From NCBI GenBank assembly GCA_023391275.1, contig JAEWBE010000063.1:21691-85690 (forward strand): a stretch of DNA of 64,000 bases. Direction: 5' to 3'. Source of the stretch: Bacillota bacterium (lineage in GTDB: Bacteria > Bacillota > Clostridia > Oscillospirales > Acutalibacteraceae). A model generated the notes under the pieces. The model saw only the letters and a program-made list of their open reading frames with translations, had not been told where the DNA came from and did not search any database. A program made the position numbers and the translations under genes. Positions 33,516 to 43,362 of the stretch are shown piece after piece (the stretch's first letter is position 1; each line of letters begins with the position of its first letter).

Positions 33516-34724
33516 ATGAAAAAGCGTTTTTTGGCGGCGGCACTTGCGGCGGTCATGCTTACGGTCTCTGCGACGGGCTGTGCGCAAAATGGCGGTACGG
33601 CTTCTGCGGCGGCGAGCGGTGCGGCGGCCAGCACAACTGCAGCCAGTACGGCTGCTGCAACAGGTGAGACAATAAAAATCGGCGGCCTTGCTCCGCTGAC
33701 CGGCAGCGTATCCGTGTATGGCATTGCAACAAACAATGGTGCCAAACTTGCTGTGGATGCGGCAAATAAAGCCGGCGGGATACTTGGCAAACAAATTCAA
33801 TATATTCCATACGATGAAAAAGGCGACGCCACAGAAGCGGTTAATGCCTATAACAAGCTTGTACAAAATGACAAGGTTGTTGCGCTGGTCGGCGATGTTA
33901 CCTCGACCCCATGCCTTGCGGTGGCACAGGCGGCGGTAAAAGATAATCTTCCCATGATCACTGCAACTGCGACCGCGGCGGATGTTACCACAACAGGCGA
34001 AAATGTTTTCCGTGCCTGCGTTACCGACCCGTTCCAGGGCGAACTGATGGCATCCTATTCCGCAAAGAAGCTTGGTGCCAAAACCGCTGCAATCCTTTAC
34101 AACATGGCGGATGACTATTCGCTGGGTGTCGCGGAAGCTTATAAGAAGGCTGCGACCGATGCGGGAATCAGCATTGTTGCGGAAGAAAAATACCAGACCA
34201 ACGACGTTGATTTTAAGAGCCAGCTCACTTCCATTAAAGCAAAGAATCCGGACGTTCTGTTTATTCCGGTTTATTATCAGGATGTTGCTTTGATTTCCGT
34301 TCAGGCCAAACAGGTTGGCATAACAGCCAAGATGATGGGTGTTGACGGCTGGGACGGCGTTCTTGATAAAATTGACAAGAGCAATGTCAGCGCGGTAAAC
34401 GATACGTACTTCTGCAGCCAGTATACCGCAGAGAGCACCGATCAGAATGTTCAGGACTTTATCAAGAATTACAAAACCACTTACAGCGCGGAACCAAATA
34501 TGTTTGCAGTCCTTGGCTATGATGCCATGAACATGATGATTGAAGCAATCAAGACGGCGGGTTCCACAGACCCCGATGCGATTATCAAGGCAATGGCTGC
34601 GCTGAAGTTCAAGGGCTTAACCGGCGACATTACCTTCGATGCGGATCGCAATCCGGTCAAAACCTGCGCGATTATCTCAATTAAAGACGGCGCATACAAG
34701 TTCGTCGAATATTATAATAAATAA
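33516..34724 (+). CDS. livJ: Branched-chain amino acid-binding lipoprotein
   Basis: A 402-residue periplasmic-binding-type protein. The signal peptide ends in lipobox SATGC (Cys22), followed by an Ala/Ser/Thr-rich linker (about 27-48) and then the opening IKIGGLAPLTGSVSVYG of the Leu/Ile/Val-binding family. GGGAGG precedes ATG. It heads the livJHMGF operon and is separated from livH by a terminator-like hairpin, as expected when binding protein is needed in excess. The family also binds other amino acids or amides, so Leu/Ile/Val specificity is likely but not proven. Confidence 0.9.
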   Translation: MKKRFLAAALAAVMLTVSATGCAQNGGTASAAASGAAASTTAASTAAATGETIKIGGLAPLTGSVSVYGIATNNGAKLAVDAANKAGGILGKQIQYIPYDEKGDATEAVNAYNKLVQNDKVVALVGDVTSTPCLAVAQAAVKDNLPMITATATAADVTTTGENVFRACVTDPFQGELMASYSAKKLGAKTAAILYNMADDYSLGVAEAYKKAATDAGISIVAEEKYQTNDVDFKSQLTSIKAKNPDVLFIPVYYQDVALISVQAKQVGITAKMMGVDGWDGVLDKIDKSNVSAVNDTYFCSQYTAESTDQNVQDFIKNYKTTYSAEPNMFAVLGYDAMNMMIEAIKTAGSTDPDAIIKAMAALKFKGLTGDITFDADRNPVKTCAIISIKDGAYKFVEYYNK

Positions 34725-34755
34725 TTCGGCTCCAAAAACAGAATTTACCTATCCG

Positions 34756-34787
34756 AAAAGAGGGCGAATTAATTCCCCCTCTTTTTT
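34756..34787 (+). terminator. Intercistronic terminator between livJ and livH
   Basis: AAAAGAGGG (34756-34764) pairs with CCCTCTTTT (34777-34785), with extra T residues after it. Probably a leaky terminator that lowers permease and ATPase expression relative to livJ. Confidence 0.8.
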
Positions 34788-34816
34788 GGATTATATCAAC
34801 GTAGGAAGGTGCAGTA

Positions 34817-35698
34817 ATGGATTTTTTATCTCAGATCATCAACGGCCTGGGCATCGGCAGCATTTATGCTTTGGTCGCACTTGGTTACAGCATGGTTTAC
34901 GGCATCGTACAACTGATTAATTTTGCGCACGGCGATATCATTATGGTCGGCGCATATGTTACATATCTTGTTTTAGTTGTAGCCGGTATTCCGCTTTGGG
35001 CTGCAATTCTGGCATCCATTGTCTTTTGCATGCTTGCCGGTGTTTTTATTGAACGCGTGGCCTATCGCCGCCTGCTTAACATGGGGGCGCCGCGTATTTC
35101 GCTGCTGATTACTGCCATTGGTGTCAGCATCTTCCTGCAAAATTTGTCGCAGCTCCTGTTCAGCTCTTCCGGAAAATCGATGCCGAATCTTTTCCCGAAT
35201 CAGCCGATTTCGTTTGGCGGCGTTCAGATCAGCACTATCGCAGCGATCAATATCGGCACATCCGTTGTGCTGATGGCGCTGCTGCAGTTGCTGGTGGGGA
35301 AGACAAAGATGGGCAAGGCAATGCGCGCGACTTCGGAAGACGCGGATGCGGCTAAGCTGATGGGTATTAATACCAATACGACCATAGCCTTTACCTTCGG
35401 CACAGGTTCTGCGCTTGCGGCGGTCGGCGCGGTTCTGTATTGCAGCGCATATCCGATGATCACCCCCTATATGGGCGGTATGCTCGGTCTGAAAGCCTTT
35501 GTCGCCGCTGTTTTGGGCGGGATTGGCAGCATCCCGGGCGCGATGCTCGGCGGTTATATGATCGGCGTAGCTGAAAGCCTTACCAAGGCGGCCGGCGGTT
35601 CACAGATTACCGATGCTGTTGTGTTTGGAATTTTAATAATTGTTTTACTGGTAAAGCCGGCCGGCCTGCTCGGTAAAAATGTAAGAGAAAAGGTTTAA
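34817..35698 (+). CDS. livH: Branched-chain amino acid ABC permease LivH
   Basis: A 293-residue membrane permease with about eight hydrophobic segments. The opening INGLGIGSIYALVALGYSMVYG and the GKAMRATSEDADAAKLMGI loop are characteristic of LivH. GGAAGG precedes ATG. It starts the permease-ATPase part of the operon after the intercistronic hairpin; livM follows 13 bases after its stop. With LivM it forms the channel through which Leu, Ile or Val enter. Confidence 0.94.
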   Translation: MDFLSQIINGLGIGSIYALVALGYSMVYGIVQLINFAHGDIIMVGAYVTYLVLVVAGIPLWAAILASIVFCMLAGVFIERVAYRRLLNMGAPRISLLITAIGVSIFLQNLSQLLFSSSGKSMPNLFPNQPISFGGVQISTIAAINIGTSVVLMALLQLLVGKTKMGKAMRATSEDADAAKLMGINTNTTIAFTFGTGSALAAVGAVLYCSAYPMITPYMGGMLGLKAFVAAVLGGIGSIPGAMLGGYMIGVAESLTKAAGGSQITDAVVFGILIIVLLVKPAGLLGKNVREKV

Positions 35699-35711
35699 GG
35701 GGGCGGCAGTG

Positions 35712-36719
35712 ATGACAAAAAAGAAATTGATATCCTACGCCGTGAACCTTGTTCTGGTGCTTGCACTTTACGGCGTGCTTGGCAGTTTGATCAGCAGCGG
35801 TGCCATTAACCGTTACTACGGCGGCATTAATACGATGGTTTGCATCAATATTATTCTGACGGTCAGCCTGAACCTTGCCAGCGGCTTTTTGGGCCAACTG
35901 GTTCTGGGTCATGCGGGCTTTATGTCTGTCGGCGCGTATGCCGCGTCCCTGTTTACGATGTACTCCGGCCTTCCGATCGCTGTTTCCTTTCCCATTGCCC
36001 TTGTTTTGGGCGGATTGGTTGCGGCGCTGTTCGGCGTAATTATCGGCGTTCCCGCTCTGCGGCTTAAAGGCGATTACCTTGCCATTATCACCATGGGTTT
36101 TGGCGAAATTATCCGGGTTTTGATTCTGGCAATGCCGTTTACCGGCGGTGCGCGCGGATTGCGCGGCATTCCCTCCATGGTGGCGAAAGGCAGTTCGGCG
36201 AATCCGCAGCTGGTTACCTTCTCGTATGTATTTTTTATCGCTGTTCTGACTGTTTTTGTTATCTTTTCCTTTATTAAATCACGCCACGGGCGCGCTGTTA
36301 TTGCAATTCGCGAGGATGAAATTGCAGCGGAGGCTTCGGGCATCAATACGACCTATTACAAATTGCTTGCTTTTATTTTGGCCGCCTTCTTCGCGGGAAT
36401 CGCCGGCGGGCTGTACGCTCACCATATCGGCGTTTTGAATCCCGCCAAGTTCGACTTCAACTATTCGGTGGAAATTCTGGTCATGGTTGTGCTGGGCGGT
36501 ATGGGTTCCATTACCGGTTCGGTTATTTCCGCAACGGTGCTCACCATTTTGCCGGAACTGCTGCGTCAGTTCTCCGATTACCGCATGCTGGCCTATTCTA
36601 TCATTTTAATTGTTGTAATGCTCTTTAAACCATCCGGCCTTTTGGGTCAGCACGAGATTTCGCTGAAAAAGACAATAGAGCGTTTCATGGTAAAGCGCGA
36701 AGCGCCGAAGGAGGGTTGA
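35712..36719 (+). CDS. livM: Branched-chain amino acid ABC permease LivM
   Basis: A 335-residue permease of the LivM family with about nine hydrophobic segments and the conserved LNLASGFLGQLVLGHAGFM and IREDEIAAEASGIN segments. ATG at 35712 is preferred to the GTG one codon earlier, giving better spacing from AAGGGGG. The stop is three bases before livG. It is the heterodimer partner of LivH. Confidence 0.94.
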   Translation: MTKKKLISYAVNLVLVLALYGVLGSLISSGAINRYYGGINTMVCINIILTVSLNLASGFLGQLVLGHAGFMSVGAYAASLFTMYSGLPIAVSFPIALVLGGLVAALFGVIIGVPALRLKGDYLAIITMGFGEIIRVLILAMPFTGGARGLRGIPSMVAKGSSANPQLVTFSYVFFIAVLTVFVIFSFIKSRHGRAVIAIREDEIAAEASGINTTYYKLLAFILAAFFAGIAGGLYAHHIGVLNPAKFDFNYSVEILVMVVLGGMGSITGSVISATVLTILPELLRQFSDYRMLAYSIILIVVMLFKPSGLLGQHEISLKKTIERFMVKREAPKEG

Positions 36720-36722
36720 TCA

Positions 36723-37484
36723 ATGTCTGTTCTTGAAACGAAAAATCTGGGCATTTCCTTTGGCGGTCTTCAGGCTTTGCAGGACGTGCATTTTTCTATT
36801 GATAAAGGGGAAATTATCGGTTTGATCGGTCCGAACGGCGCGGGTAAAACCACGGTGTTCAATCTGCTCACCGATGTTTATATGCCATCCGAGGGTGTGA
36901 TTGAGCTGGATGGCGACAGCATTGTCGGCAAAAAAACATATCAGATTACACAGAACGGAATTGCAAGGACATTCCAGAATATCCGGCTTTTTAAGGATAT
37001 TTCGGTCATTGACAACGTAAAAATCGCGATGAACAGTCAGATGAAGTATTCCGTTTTAGCCGGGATTTTCCGCTTCCCTTCTTATCGCCGGGAAGAAAAG
37101 GAAGTCTCCAAACGCGCCCACGAGCTGCTGAAAGTTTTTAGCCTTGACGGCCATGCTCATGATATGGCGAAGAATCTTCCATACGGCCAGCAGCGCAAGC
37201 TGGAAATTGCACGTGCCCTTGCCACCAATCCAAAGGTTCTGCTTCTTGATGAGCCCGCTGCCGGTATGAATCCCACAGAAACGATGGAACTGATGGAAAC
37301 AATCATGCTGATCCGTGATAAATTTAAAATTGCGATTTTGCTTATTGAACATGATATGAATTTCGTTATGGGTATCTGTGAGCATATTGTGGTTTTGGAT
37401 TACGGCAGAATCATTGCCGAAGGCAGTGCGGAAGAAGTGCGCCGGAATCCCAAGGTGATTGCGGCGTATCTTGGAGGTGAATAA
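36723..37484 (+). CDS. livG: Branched-chain amino acid ABC ATPase LivG
   Basis: A 253-residue ATPase with Walker [10 protein letters not shown], a LivG-type signature [10 protein letters not shown] in place of LSGGQ, Walker [14 protein letters not shown] and switch His in LLIEHDM. The unusual signature is normal for LivG. GGAGG precedes ATG. It lies between livM and livF, with one base between its stop and the livF start. Confidence 0.95.
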   Translation: MSVLETKNLGISFGGLQALQDVHFSIDKGEIIGLIGPNGAGKTTVFNLLTDVYMPSEGVIELDGDSIVGKKTYQITQNGIARTFQNIRLFKDISVIDNVKIAMNSQMKYSVLAGIFRFPSYRREEKEVSKRAHELLKVFSLDGHAHDMAKNLPYGQQRKLEIARALATNPKVLLLDEPAAGMNPTETMELMETIMLIRDKFKIAILLIEHDMNFVMGICEHIVVLDYGRIIAEGSAEEVRRNPKVIAAYLGGE

Positions 37485-37485
37485 T

Positions 37486-38199
37486 ATGGGAGTCATGCTG
37501 TCGGTTAAAAATTTAGAAGTTTATTACGGCTCCATTCATGCGATAAAGGATATTTCTTTCGAAGTCGGGGAAGGTGAAATTGTAACCCTGATCGGTGCCA
37601 ACGGCGCCGGAAAGACCACGACGCTTCATTCTATTTCCGGCCTTGTCAAACCGAAAAGCGGCGAAATCACGTTTTGCGGCAGCAACTTGCGCACTACGGA
37701 CGCATACAAGATTATCAAACTCGGTCTGGCACAAGTTCCGGAAGGAAGAAGAATTTTCTCAAAAATGACGGTGCAGGAAAATCTTGAGATGGGCGCTTAC
37801 ATCCGTAAAGACGGGGATCAGATACAAAAAGATTACGATAAGGTATTTGAGCGTCTTCCCCGCTTGAAGGAACGCCGCAAACAGGTTGCGGGGACTTTGA
37901 GCGGCGGGGAGCAGCAGATGCTTGCAATCGGGCGCGCTTTAATGTGCAACCCGAAAATGCTGCTCCTTGACGAGCCGTCCATGGGGCTTTCTCCTCTTCT
38001 TGTAAATGAAATTTTCAGTATTATCCGCGATGTAAACCAGTCCGGTGTGACGGTGCTTCTGGTGGAACAAAATGCAAAAAAAGCGCTGGAAATTGCCAAC
38101 CGCGCTTATGTGCTTGAAACCGGAGCGATTGCCATGGAAGGCGACGCGGATGAGCTGGCCAATAACGAAAAAGTGCAAAGAGCTTATCTTGGCGGTTGA
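37486..38199 (+). CDS. livF: Branched-chain amino acid ABC ATPase LivF
   Basis: A 237-residue ATPase, partner of LivG, with Walker A GANGAGKTT, signature LSGGEQQML, Walker B LLLDEPSMGLSP and the family phrase LAQVPEGRRIFSKMTV. ATG at 37486 follows GGAGG by eight bases; the frame is open upstream inside livG but that is not used. It ends the operon and is followed by a strong terminator. Confidence 0.95.
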   Translation: MGVMLSVKNLEVYYGSIHAIKDISFEVGEGEIVTLIGANGAGKTTTLHSISGLVKPKSGEITFCGSNLRTTDAYKIIKLGLAQVPEGRRIFSKMTVQENLEMGAYIRKDGDQIQKDYDKVFERLPRLKERRKQVAGTLSGGEQQMLAIGRALMCNPKMLLLDEPSMGLSPLLVNEIFSIIRDVNQSGVTVLLVEQNAKKALEIANRAYVLETGAIAMEGDADELANNEKVQRAYLGG

Positions 38200-38219
38200 T
38201 TCAATCTGATAAAAGCAGG

Positions 38220-38249
38220 TACGGCGGGAGCGAAAGCTCCCGCCGTATT
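38220..38249. terminator. Bidirectional terminator between liv and spoIID
   Basis: Perfect stem ACGGCGGGAGC/GCTCCCGCCGT with a GAAA tetraloop, between the converging livF and spoIID genes. T-richness is modest on both sides (ATTTGATG on the plus side). Confidence 0.82.
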
Positions 38250-38254
38250 TGATG

Positions 38255-39319
38255 TTATGTATTTATTGTCGTCAACGTGGTGTTTGGGTAATACCACGAC
38301 AGAATCTGCCGGTAGTCCGAACCCTGGTTAGCCATGTACTCCGCTCCGGCCTGACTCATGCCTACGCCGTGACCGTAGCCCGTTACACGGAAAGTAAAGC
38401 TTCCGTTGGCAAAGGTTACGGTGAAGTTTGCCGAACGAAGCCCGAAAACGGTGCGGGCCGTGTTGCCGGTTACGGTGGCTCCGCCAATCTGGATGCTTAT
38501 TACCGAGCCTGCAGTGGTGCGCTTGATTTCGCCGACCCAGCCGGCGGCGTCGCCGCCGAGGTTCGCTTTGGGAGCGGCTTTCAGTGCGGCGGCCTTGAAT
38601 TGCTCCGCAGTCATGGTGACCGTTGTCTGATAGCCGCCCGCAAACGCGTCCCCGGGGCTGGCGACGGAGATCAGGTAGGTTCGTTTGCCGCCCCAGATTT
38701 CCTCGGAGGTTTCGGTTTTGCCGGAGGAGATAGCGAAATAGGTCGCGTCAATCAGCTCGTCACCGCTTTTTAACACCTGACCGTAAACCGCGGTTACCGC
38801 CTGGGTTAATTTACTGTAATCTTCATTAAAATTGCTGCCCCAGCGTGACTGCATCTGTTCCTTCGTGACATAAATCTTCCAGTTTTGGGTGTCAGCCGAG
38901 AAGTCCGCACCGTTGAGTGACGAGTTGGGCTTTAGCCGCTGCTGCTGGCGAAGATGGCTGTAATAAGTGTAAGCGGCCACCCCCTGAGCTTTCAGTGCTT
39001 CCAGCGGAGCGGTGGGGGACATTTCGGCCGCAATCGCACCGTAGAGGAAGCTGCGGTCGTCGGCGTTAATGACTTTTCCGCTTGTCGTATCCAAAATTTT
39101 AAATCCTGTCCCGCTTTGCTGCGCTTGTGGCGCGGCGCTCTGCTGATTTTGCTGCTGCGACTCTCGCGGCTGTTGCGATTGCTGCGACTGCTGTGACTGC
39201 GGCTGTGATGAAGTTCCGGTCTTGTCCGGTATTTTCCTGCCCATTGACAGAAAGGGGGCGAGAAATAGAATCAGGAACAACAGGAAAGCCAGCAACATTT
39301 TACCTTTCATTTTTTTCAT
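38255..39319 (-). CDS. spoIID: Stage II sporulation protein D (lytic transglycosylase)
   Basis: A 354-residue protein with one N-terminal membrane helix (about residues 8-25), a Gln/Ser-rich linker (about 37-70) and the SpoIID domain. The probable catalytic Glu is Glu99 in GAIAAEMSP. The C-terminal GYGHGVGMSQAGAEYMA motif is diagnostic of the family. SpoIID cuts glycan strands during engulfment of the forespore, with SpoIIM and SpoIIP. ATG at 39319 is chosen because GGAG lies nine bases upstream; a TTG at 39358 would add 13 residues. The gene stands alone; spoIIM and spoIIP are not nearby. SpoIID-like paralogs exist outside sporulation, so the exact stage role is inferred. Confidence 0.88.
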   Translation of the reverse strand: MKKMKGKMLLAFLLFLILFLAPFLSMGRKIPDKTGTSSQPQSQQSQQSQQPRESQQQNQQSAAPQAQQSGTGFKILDTTSGKVINADDRSFLYGAIAAEMSPTAPLEALKAQGVAAYTYYSHLRQQQRLKPNSSLNGADFSADTQNWKIYVTKEQMQSRWGSNFNEDYSKLTQAVTAVYGQVLKSGDELIDATYFAISSGKTETSEEIWGGKRTYLISVASPGDAFAGGYQTTVTMTAEQFKAAALKAAPKANLGGDAAGWVGEIKRTTAGSVISIQIGGATVTGNTARTVFGLRSANFTVTFANGSFTFRVTGYGHGVGMSQAGAEYMANQGSDYRQILSWYYPNTTLTTINT

Positions 39320-39623
39320 CCACCATTTCTCCGCGCGGTTATGCTTTATGACAGCCAAACGGTTTTTGCGCGGGAATCCGCCGGCTTGCCTGCAGCCATC
39401 AATGCGCTCATGCGAATTGAAAGGCGCTCTTTTTGAAATTTGCCTGATTTTTCTGAATAGTCATATTCCTGCATGGGGATTACATCTTACATTTTACATT
39501 TATGACTTGTAAATTATTCATATTTCTATAATTATATTTCATTGTTTGTTAAAAAAACGGGAAATTATGAAATATTAAATAGTTTTTGCTGCAAAATTGC
39601 TCAGGATGTATTCACCTGGCTGC

Positions 39624-39652
39624 TTGACTTTATGGGTTCAGTGATATAAAAT
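39624..39652 (+). promoter_or_regulatory. Promoter of the citrate synthase gene
   Basis: TTGACT (39624-39629), 17-base spacer, TAAAAT (39647-39652). Expected transcription start is near 39659. Confidence 0.72.
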
Positions 39653-39681
39653 AATAAAAAGATTTCGTGGAAGATGTGTTG

Positions 39682-39722
39682 CACCCGCCGTTTTTTTATC
39701 ACGCGGAACGGCGGTGTTTTTT
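39682..39722 (+). terminator. Terminator-like hairpin in the citrate synthase leader
   Basis: CACCCGCCGTT (39682-39692) pairs with AACGGCGGTG (39707-39716) with one bulged C, and TTTTTT follows. It lies about 25 bases after the expected start and 30 bases before ATG 39753, so it is placed as an attenuator or as the end of a short leader RNA. Confidence 0.65.
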
Positions 39723-39752
39723 ACAGCTTGCGTGAGGGAAAGGTGTGCTGAA

Positions 39753-41123
39753 ATGGCGGATATCATTCTTGAAAATCACAATCCGGGGCTCGAGAGCCTT
39801 TGCAATGAGTTCCGGGCCAACAATAAGATTCCACCGGAAAAATTCGAGTTATATCAGGTAAAGCGCGGTCTGCGCAACCCGGATGGCACGGGAGTAATGG
39901 CTGGCCTTACCAGAATTTGCAACGTGCACGGTTATTTAATCGCCGACGGCGACCGTATTCCGGATGTAGGCAAACTGACTTATCGCGGTATTGATGTAAA
40001 CGATATTGTGGACGGCTGCATTGCGGAAAATCGTTTCGGCTTTGAAGAGGTTGCGTGGCTCCTGCTGTTCGGTGAACTGCCCAGTCAGGTACAGCTCAAG
40101 AATTTTTGCAATATTTTGAACAGCTACCGTGAACTGCCCGAGTATTTCGCCGAGGATATGATCATCAAGGCCCCGTCTAAAAATATTATGAACAAACTGG
40201 CACGTTCCGTTCTGGCTCTTTATTCTTATGACGATGATCCGGATGAGACTTCATTGGAAAATAATATGCGCCAGGCAATTCAGCTGATTGCCCGCATGCC
40301 GACGATTATGACCTATGCCTATCAGGTGAAGCGCCGTCATTTTGATAAACAAAGCATGTATTTCCATCCGATTGATCCCAGCCATTCCACCGCGCAGGCG
40401 ATTCTGAATGCCATCCGGCCGGATCGGGCATTTACCGACGAGGAAGCCAAGCTGCTGGATCTTTGCCTGATTCTGCACGCGGAACATGGCGGCGGCAATA
40501 ACTCAACCTTTACGGCACGCGTGCTTTCTTCCACCGGCACGGATATTTACTCCGCCATCTCGGCTGCCATCGGTTCCCTCAAAGGACCCAAACATGGCGG
40601 CGCAAACCATCGCGTGATGATGATGATGGATGATATCATGAAAAATGTGCATAATTGGGAAGACGAAGTTGAACTGGAAAGTTATCTTGAAAAAATAGTA
40701 AGCAGGGAAGCGGGCGACCATTCCGGGCTGATTTATGGCATGGGCCACGCAGTTTACACGCTGTCTGACCCGCGTGCCGTAATTTTAAAGGAAAAAGCAC
40801 ATAAAATGGCCGACGAGCGTGATATGCTGAAAAAATTCGACCTGTTTGAACGGGTGGAAAAGCTTTCCCCCGACGTGTTTGCAAAAGTCAAAGGGGACAA
40901 TAAGGTGATTTCGGCAAACGTTGATTTTTATTCCGGCCTTGTTTACGAGATGCTCGGAATGCCAAGCGACCTTTACACCCCGCTTTTCGCTGTCTCACGG
41001 ATTGCGGGCTGGTGCGCCCACCGTATGGAGGAAATGGAAACCTGCGGAAGAATCATGCGTCCGGCTTACCGCTCCCTTTCCAAAAGCAAATCTTATGTTC
41101 CGATTGAAGAAAGAAATGAATGA
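39753..41123 (+). CDS. gltA: Citrate synthase family protein
   Basis: A 456-residue cytoplasmic enzyme condensing acetyl-CoA with oxaloacetate. Conserved active-site segments are visible: LILHAEHGGGNNST, GSLKGPKHGGANHRVM and a C-terminal VDFYSGLVYEMLGMP with the catalytic Asp. The N-terminus is longer than that of short archaeal forms. It is the type found in many clostridia next to glycolytic or glutamate genes. ATG at 39753 follows GAGGGAAAGG; the frame opens earlier at 39714, which lies inside the leader hairpin. A 2-methylcitrate synthase role cannot be excluded by eye, but no prpB/prpD genes are near. Confidence 0.88.
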   Translation: MADIILENHNPGLESLCNEFRANNKIPPEKFELYQVKRGLRNPDGTGVMAGLTRICNVHGYLIADGDRIPDVGKLTYRGIDVNDIVDGCIAENRFGFEEVAWLLLFGELPSQVQLKNFCNILNSYRELPEYFAEDMIIKAPSKNIMNKLARSVLALYSYDDDPDETSLENNMRQAIQLIARMPTIMTYAYQVKRRHFDKQSMYFHPIDPSHSTAQAILNAIRPDRAFTDEEAKLLDLCLILHAEHGGGNNSTFTARVLSSTGTDIYSAISAAIGSLKGPKHGGANHRVMMMMDDIMKNVHNWEDEVELESYLEKIVSREAGDHSGLIYGMGHAVYTLSDPRAVILKEKAHKMADERDMLKKFDLFERVEKLSPDVFAKVKGDNKVISANVDFYSGLVYEMLGMPSDLYTPLFAVSRIAGWCAHRMEEMETCGRIMRPAYRSLSKSKSYVPIEERNE

Positions 41124-41145
41124 ATTCGAGAGGAAGAATCATACT

Positions 41146-42114
41146 ATGAACAGAAAAAGCGCATGGATTGTTTTTGCAGTCGCCCTGTTGATTGCTTTGC
41201 CGACAAGGCTGTACCAGATTTTTTTTCTTGCTGATCAGAACACGGGTTTTTACACCGATGGCGGGAATACCACAGGAATTATTTCCGGCTGCCTTGCCGC
41301 CGGGATTCTGCTGATGGCCGCAATGTGCTTTTTAGACCGCCGCACGTTGAAGGTGTACAGGCCGATCCGCAGTATCTCCGCAGCCGTTCTTGGCATTATG
41401 GCGGGTTTGGGGCTTGTTGTCGAATCATTGTTCAATCTCGCGGCCGCCGGTGAGCAGAACCATTTCATGTATATGATCTTATCCCTCTTTGGTATTCTGG
41501 CCGGAGCTGTTCTTATTTTAACCGCATACGATTTTGCGACGGAGCAGAATCACTTTGCCCGGTATCCGCTTTTGGCGCTGATTCCCCCGCTTTGGGGCTG
41601 TGTCTGCCTGATTGCGCTTTTTATCACTTATGTGGCGGTGGTCAATGTTTCTGAAAATATTTACGATTCTTTTACGGTGATTTTTCTTCTGCTGTTCCTG
41701 TTCACCCAGGCGAAAATGCTCGCCGGCGTAAATGATGAAAAAAGCAGCCGGCTGATTTATGTGTTTGGCCTGCCGGCAATACTGCTGTCCTTTTTCACAG
41801 GAATTTCGGGGGCCGTTACCCTGTTTTCAGGGGTGGGCCAGGTCGCTTCTTTTCCGGCTGGAATGCACCTTGTAAATATTTTGATGGCGCTCTACGTTTT
41901 TGCGTTCCTTTTGTCCCTGCGCCGCCTGCCCGACGTTGAGCAGCCCGATCTGCCCGAAGCGGTACAGCCGCAGGATACCCCGGCAGAGGAACCCGTGCAG
42001 CCGCCTACGCTGATTGAGTGGAAAAATTGCTGGGAATTCCTTAATAAAGCATATCAAAGCGAAGAAAAGTTTATAGAGCGGTCCGCCAGCCCTTTTTACA
42101 GCAGTAAAAATTAA
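41146..42114 (+). CDS. Unknown polytopic membrane protein
   Basis: I do not recognise this 322-residue protein. It has about eight hydrophobic segments between residues 7 and 270, then a Pro/Glu/Gln-rich cytoplasmic tail of about 55 residues that includes QPPTLIEWKNCWEF. There are no enzyme or transporter motifs. ATG at 41146 follows AGAGGAAG; the long upstream extension of the frame overlaps the citrate synthase gene and is rejected. It starts 22 bases after that gene, so it is probably co-transcribed with it. Confidence 0.7.
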   Translation: MNRKSAWIVFAVALLIALPTRLYQIFFLADQNTGFYTDGGNTTGIISGCLAAGILLMAAMCFLDRRTLKVYRPIRSISAAVLGIMAGLGLVVESLFNLAAAGEQNHFMYMILSLFGILAGAVLILTAYDFATEQNHFARYPLLALIPPLWGCVCLIALFITYVAVVNVSENIYDSFTVIFLLLFLFTQAKMLAGVNDEKSSRLIYVFGLPAILLSFFTGISGAVTLFSGVGQVASFPAGMHLVNILMALYVFAFLLSLRRLPDVEQPDLPEAVQPQDTPAEEPVQPPTLIEWKNCWEFLNKAYQSEEKFIERSASPFYSSKN

Positions 42115-42143
42115 AATTGTTAGTTAAAATTATGTCAAATCAC

Positions 42144-43234
<1,091 letters not shown>

Positions 43235-43265
43235 TTTTACTTGCGGTCGGACGTAACATCATAAG

Positions 43266-43310
43266 AAAAACACCTTCTGTGGGCTTTTGTCCGGCAGGAG
43301 GTGTTTTTTT
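43266..43310 (+). terminator. Rho-independent terminator of the GAPDH gene
   Basis: AAAAACACCT (43266-43275) pairs with AGGTGTTTTT (43299-43308), with an inner CTG/CAG pairing and further T residues. Confidence 0.85.
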
Positions 43311-43362
43311 AGAATCAGCTGTTTTTATTCAATCCCTGAAGATAACCGGAAAGGCGGTAAAA

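Larger units (their letters stand above)
39320..39752. other. Divergent region between spoIID and citrate synthase genes
   Basis: About 430 bases, AT-rich between 39430 and 39610. It contains the plus-strand promoter at 39624-39652 and the leader hairpin at 39682-39722. No clear mother-cell sigma-E promoter for spoIID could be assigned. No gene is seen. Confidence 0.6.
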
